Assembly: GCA_023134955.1 (NCBI GenBank)
Contig: JAGLUC010000109.1
Coordinates: 1-8,038 of the forward strand
DNA length: 8,038 bases
Direction: 5' to 3'
Origin: Methylococcales bacterium
Lineage (GTDB): Bacteria; Pseudomonadota; Gammaproteobacteria; Methylococcales; Methylomonadaceae
Made by a program: the position numbers and the translations under genes. The notes under the pieces were generated by a model. That model did not search any database, had not been told where the DNA came from, and was given only the letters and a program-made list of their open reading frames with translations. This document shows, piece after piece, positions 5,621-8,038 of the stretch; position 1 is the stretch's first letter; the number at the start of each line of letters is the position of its first letter.

Positions 5621-7062
5621 GTATTCTCCAATTGCTTTTGTAGCGATAGGTAGTCAGTTTTACCATTGGCTAAATAGGGTAGCGAATCAAGCACAATAAA
5701 CTTACATGGTTGCATGTAAGCAGGTAGTTTTTGTCTGATGGGCTTAATAATATCATTTAAAGTCGATTCGGCTTTTAATACTACCGCTGCTGCCGGGCGT
5801 TGCCCACTAGTTTTATCTTTAATACCAATGACTACGCAAGATTCAACTTCAACACATTGTAGAATCACCTGTTCAATTTCGGCAGGTTCAACTCGATAAC
5901 CTGAACATTTCAACATTCTATCGAGTCGACCGTGATAACAATATTCGCCCCGTTCATTTAAAGAGACTTTGTCCCCTGTAAGGTAAAACTGATCAGATGA
6001 AAGGGCAGATATTAATTGTCCTTGTTGCCAATAGCCAGATAAATTATTGTTACCTTGTACTTTTAGTTCATCAGTATTTTCATCAATCTGTAAAACTGAA
6101 TCACAGGCCGGAATTCCAATGGGAATTGCTTTGTCTGCTTGTAGTTGAGCTCTGTCAACAGGCCAATAACAACAAACATTGGTTTCGGTAGGGCCGTATA
6201 GATTGAAAAAATTAACTTCTGGCAGTAAATTACAAAGCGTGATTAATTGAGCGGTAGGGAAGACTTCTCCAGCAAATAAAATGGTTTTTAAATGTGGCAA
6301 AGACGTGGTTGCTAAAGAGCCTTTTAAAGCTATAAAGCTAAGTAAAGACGGTACGGTATAAAAAACGCTTATTTTTTGATCACTTAACCATGCAGTCAGG
6401 CGACTGGGTGATAAGGTCAAATTGGCAGGGACAAAGTTAACCGTAGCACCGCGATTTAAACTGCTGAATAAATCAAATACACTCAGGTCAAAATGAAAAG
6501 GTGCAAGTGAAGCAATTTGGTCTTTATGGCTAATATTAAAGGTATCTGCTGCCCAGTTAGAAAAATTAAGCATGGCTCTATGACTGAGTGCAACACCTTT
6601 AGGATTGCCTGTAGAACCAGAGGTATAAAGTATTGCGGCTAATGATTCAGTTTCTATGGATATAGATTTAGGAGTTTCTGGAGATTCAGCAGCGAGCTGG
6701 TTAATATCCAGCCATAAATTAGAATTGTTTAACCAGGTAGGGCAATTACCCTTACCAATCACTCGCTGCACATCTGCATCATTAACAATAAAGCTTAAAC
6801 GAGAATCAGGATTTTTTAAGTCAAGTGGAATGTAGCAAGCATTGGTATTGAGTATTGCTAAAATTGATATGGCAGCATCAGTTCCACGATCTAAAGCAAT
6901 AGCAACACGCTGACAAGACAGTAAACAATGACTGATTTTTTTAGCTTGTTGCTGTGCCTGTATATAACTGGTTGCTCTATCAGCCTCTATAAAAGCGGTC
7001 TGATTAGGCGCAGTGTTGCAGTGTTGATTGAAATTGAAGAGTAGAGTATCAGGATTTAGCAC
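5617..7062 (-). CDS. Stand-alone adenylation enzyme, probable L-proline:carrier ligase (PltF/RedM/PigI-like)
   Basis: This 481-residue adenylate-forming enzyme lacks a fused carrier domain. Core motifs in order: A3 L-Y-T-S-G-S-T-G-N-P-K-G (145-156), A4 F-D-L-S-V-F-D-L-F (191-199), A5 N-L-Y-G-P-T-E (287-293), A7 Y-L-T-G-D (360-364), A8 G-R-L-D-R-M-L-K-C-S-G-Y-R-V-E (378-392) and A10 N-G-K with Lys468. Mapping on the GrsA phenylalanine pocket gives Asp192, Leu193, Phe196, Tyr235, Leu262, Ala264, Leu288, Val296, Cys297 and Lys468 (DLFYLALVCK). I recall this pattern from the L-prolyl-AMP ligases of pyrrole-2-carboxyl pathways. The Asp matches an alpha-amino acid substrate, which argues against an acyl- or aryl-CoA ligase. 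The start is GTG at 7062, with AGGA 10 bases upstream. It overlaps the dehydrogenase gene by ATGA, as expected for a protein pair that acts in sequence. The specificity assignment comes from alignment by eye. Confidence 0.93.
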   Translation of the reverse strand: MLNPDTLLFNFNQHCNTAPNQTAFIEADRATSYIQAQQQAKKISHCLLSCQRVAIALDRGTDAAISILAILNTNACYIPLDLKNPDSRLSFIVNDADVQRVIGKGNCPTWLNNSNLWLDINQLAAESPETPKSISIETESLAAILYTSGSTGNPKGVALSHRAMLNFSNWAADTFNISHKDQIASLAPFHFDLSVFDLFSSLNRGATVNFVPANLTLSPSRLTAWLSDQKISVFYTVPSLLSFIALKGSLATTSLPHLKTILFAGEVFPTAQLITLCNLLPEVNFFNLYGPTETNVCCYWPVDRAQLQADKAIPIGIPACDSVLQIDENTDELKVQGNNNLSGYWQQGQLISALSSDQFYLTGDKVSLNERGEYCYHGRLDRMLKCSGYRVEPAEIEQVILQCVEVESCVVIGIKDKTSGQRPAAAVVLKAESTLNDIIKPIRQKLPAYMQPCKFIVLDSLPYLANGKTDYLSLQKQLENT

Positions 7063-7111
7063 GTTGTTTTTTTCCTAAAAGACTGCTTGATTAAGTTATC
7101 CGAGGCTGTGA

Positions 7112-7138
7112 AACTTTATTATTAACTGTAATAAAGTT
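7112..7138. repeat. Inverted repeat upstream of the adenylation operon
   Basis: Perfect 10-base arms (AACTTTATTA and TAATAAAGTT) flank a 7-base centre. It lies 50 bp upstream of the GTG start of the adenylation enzyme. No T-run follows on the minus strand, so it is a poor intrinsic terminator. It may be an operator or a 5' leader hairpin of the leftward operon. Confidence 0.45.
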
Positions 7139-7148
7139 GCTTTGCAGT

Positions 7149-7173
7149 AGTCCTGGAAGTGTTCAGCAGGACT
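7149..7173. repeat. Hairpin downstream of the phoH-like gene
   Basis: Perfect 7-base arms (AGTCCTG and CAGGACT) surround an 11-base loop that itself contains GAA-GTG-TTC. It starts 25 bp after the stop codon of the phoH-like gene, a normal place for a terminator. The sequence after it on the minus strand has no U-run, so it could only be a factor-assisted terminator or an RNA 3'-end stabiliser. Confidence 0.4.
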
Positions 7174-7197
7174 GATTACTTAATCTGAGGTCTTGCA

Positions 7198-8038
7198 CTA
7201 TAAAGTCTCTGAAGCATAATCCGCCAAACGGGAGCGTTCACCTCGACGCAAGGTAATATGTGCGCCATGTTGCCAGGTTTTAAAACGATCGACAACATAG
7301 GTTAGTCCTGAGGTGGTGGCTGTTAGGTAGGGCGTGTCAATTTGTGACAAATTACCAATGCAGATGACTTTTGTATTAGGTCCTGCCCGGGTAATTAATG
7401 TTTTCAATTGTTTAGGTGTTAAATTTTGCGCTTCGTCAATAATCAGGTAACGATTGAGAAATGTACGTCCGCGCATAAAATTTAATGATCTAATTTTGAC
7501 TCGATTCATTAACACATTTTGCGATGCATTTTGTTCCCAGTCATTGCTTCCTGAGCGACTACCTAAAAGCTCTAAATTATCAATTAATGCGCCCATCCAG
7601 GGAGCCATTTTTTCTTCTTCGCTACCTGGTAGAAAACCAATATCTTCACCTACAGGCACAGTTTCTCTAGTCATAATGATTTCTTGATAGGTTTTGTGCT
7701 CCAGAGTAGATGTTAAGCCAGCAGCAAGAGCAAGTAAGGTTTTTCCTGTGCCTGCTGTACCTAATAAAGTGACAAAATCTATTTCGGGGTCTAATAAAAC
7801 ATTAAGAGCAAAATTTTGCTCTCTGTTTTTAGCCGATATTCCCCAAATATTGTTGTTTCTATTCTTGTAATCTCTAGCAAGTTCCAGGGTTGCTGTTTCA
7901 CCATCACAAGACCTGACAATCGCTTCAAAATTAGATTGGTTTTCAATGTAGAGATATTGATTAGGATACCAGTCTTTTACTAAAGAACTGGTGATTTTAT
8001 AAAAAGTATGATCACCATCTTGCCAAGACTCCATTTTA
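7198..8038 (-). CDS. PhoH-family ATPase (PhoH2/PIN-PhoH type), N-terminus outside the window
   Basis: The frame is open to the right edge; the ATG at 8034 is probably internal, since the linker before the ATPase domain already begins there. Counting from that Met, Walker A is G-T-A-G-T-G-K-T (92-99) and Walker B is Y-L-I-I-D-E-A-Q-N (196-204). Typical PhoH segments also appear: A-K-N-R-E-Q-N-F-A-L, M-T-R-E-T-V-P-V-G-E-D-I-G-F-L-P-G and E-E-K-M-A-P-W-M-G-A-L. The segment before Walker A (about 90 residues, with S-W-Q-D-G and W-G-I-S-A-K-N) matches the linker of two-domain PhoH2 proteins, whose N-terminal PIN ribonuclease domain should lie just beyond the edge. PhoH2 proteins are linked to ATP-dependent RNA unwinding and cleavage. 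It is co-directional with the adenylation operon but 135 bp away with hairpins between, so it probably marks the cluster boundary. Confidence 0.92.
   Translation of the reverse strand, partial: KMESWQDGDHTFYKITSSLVKDWYPNQYLYIENQSNFEAIVRSCDGETATLELARDYKNRNNNIWGISAKNREQNFALNVLLDPEIDFVTLLGTAGTGKTLLALAAGLTSTLEHKTYQEIIMTRETVPVGEDIGFLPGSEEEKMAPWMGALIDNLELLGSRSGSNDWEQNASQNVLMNRVKIRSLNFMRGRTFLNRYLIIDEAQNLTPKQLKTLITRAGPNTKVICIGNLSQIDTPYLTATTSGLTYVVDRFKTWQHGAHITLRRGERSRLADYASETL

Noticed and set aside
5617..7062. Acyl-CoA or 4-hydroxybenzoate ligase (aryl-polyene ApeH type) for the adenylation enzyme
   Set aside because: The pocket begins with Asp (F-D-L-S), the residue that holds the alpha-amino group, and the A8/A10 motifs are of the NRPS type, so an amino acid substrate is favoured.
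7149..7173. Strong intrinsic terminator after phoH
   Set aside because: The stem is only 7 bp and no U-run follows on the transcribed strand.
7198..8038. PhoH-family gene as a component of the biosynthetic cluster
   Set aside because: It is a widespread housekeeping-type family, separated by a 135 bp spacer with hairpins; no functional link to pyrrole or polyketide synthesis is visible.
1..8038. CRISPR array, tRNA/rRNA genes, insertion sequences or integration sites
   Set aside because: No regularly spaced repeats, no tRNA-like cloverleaf, no transposase-like frame and no terminal inverted repeats with target duplication were seen on reading both strands.

Overview
The window holds part of a secondary-metabolite gene cluster, flanked on the right by an ordinary housekeeping-type gene (a PhoH-family ATPase). 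The base composition is AT-rich (roughly 40% GC by eye). The gene families, the Sec-type signal peptide and the short Shine-Dalgarno sites fit a Gram-negative bacterium, most likely a gammaproteobacterium. A methane-oxidising relative is possible, but that is a guess from family resemblance only.

Layout, left to right. A leftward pair comes first: a stand-alone condensation-domain-like acyltransferase (C-terminus beyond the left edge) and, just upstream and overlapping it by ATGA, a 79-residue carrier protein. A 96-138 bp divergent spacer follows, depending on which start is used; it carries a near-perfect palindrome with -10-like hexamers on both strands. A rightward operon comes next: a halogenase-type flavoenzyme, a beta-ketoacyl-ACP synthase, and an ApeP-like hotdog dehydratase that overlaps the synthase by ATGA. 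It meets, tail to tail with only 6 bp between the stop codons, a leftward operon of a proline-type adenylation enzyme, an acyl-CoA-dehydrogenase-family flavoprotein (ATGA overlap) and a ModA-like periplasmic binding protein. A 135 bp spacer with two hairpins separates this operon from the phoH-like gene, which runs off the right edge.

How the genes may work together. The adenylation enzyme has the ten-residue specificity pattern D-L-F-Y-L-A-L-V-C-K, which I associate with the L-prolyl-AMP ligases of pyrrole pathways (PltF, RedM and PigI type). Its partner looks like the prolyl-carrier dehydrogenase of the same pathways (PltE, RedW, PigA, Bmp3 type). With a stand-alone carrier protein, these are the three parts needed to turn L-proline into pyrrole-2-carboxyl-S-carrier. 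The rightward operon (KS, ApeP-like dehydratase, halogenase-like flavoenzyme) instead resembles aryl-polyene type II polyketide machinery. The inference of most interest is a pyrrole-primed, aryl-polyene-like pathway. No ketoreductase, chain-length factor, phosphopantetheinyl transferase or thioesterase is visible, so the cluster should continue to the left. The co-directional ModA-like gene in the pyrrole operon is unexplained.
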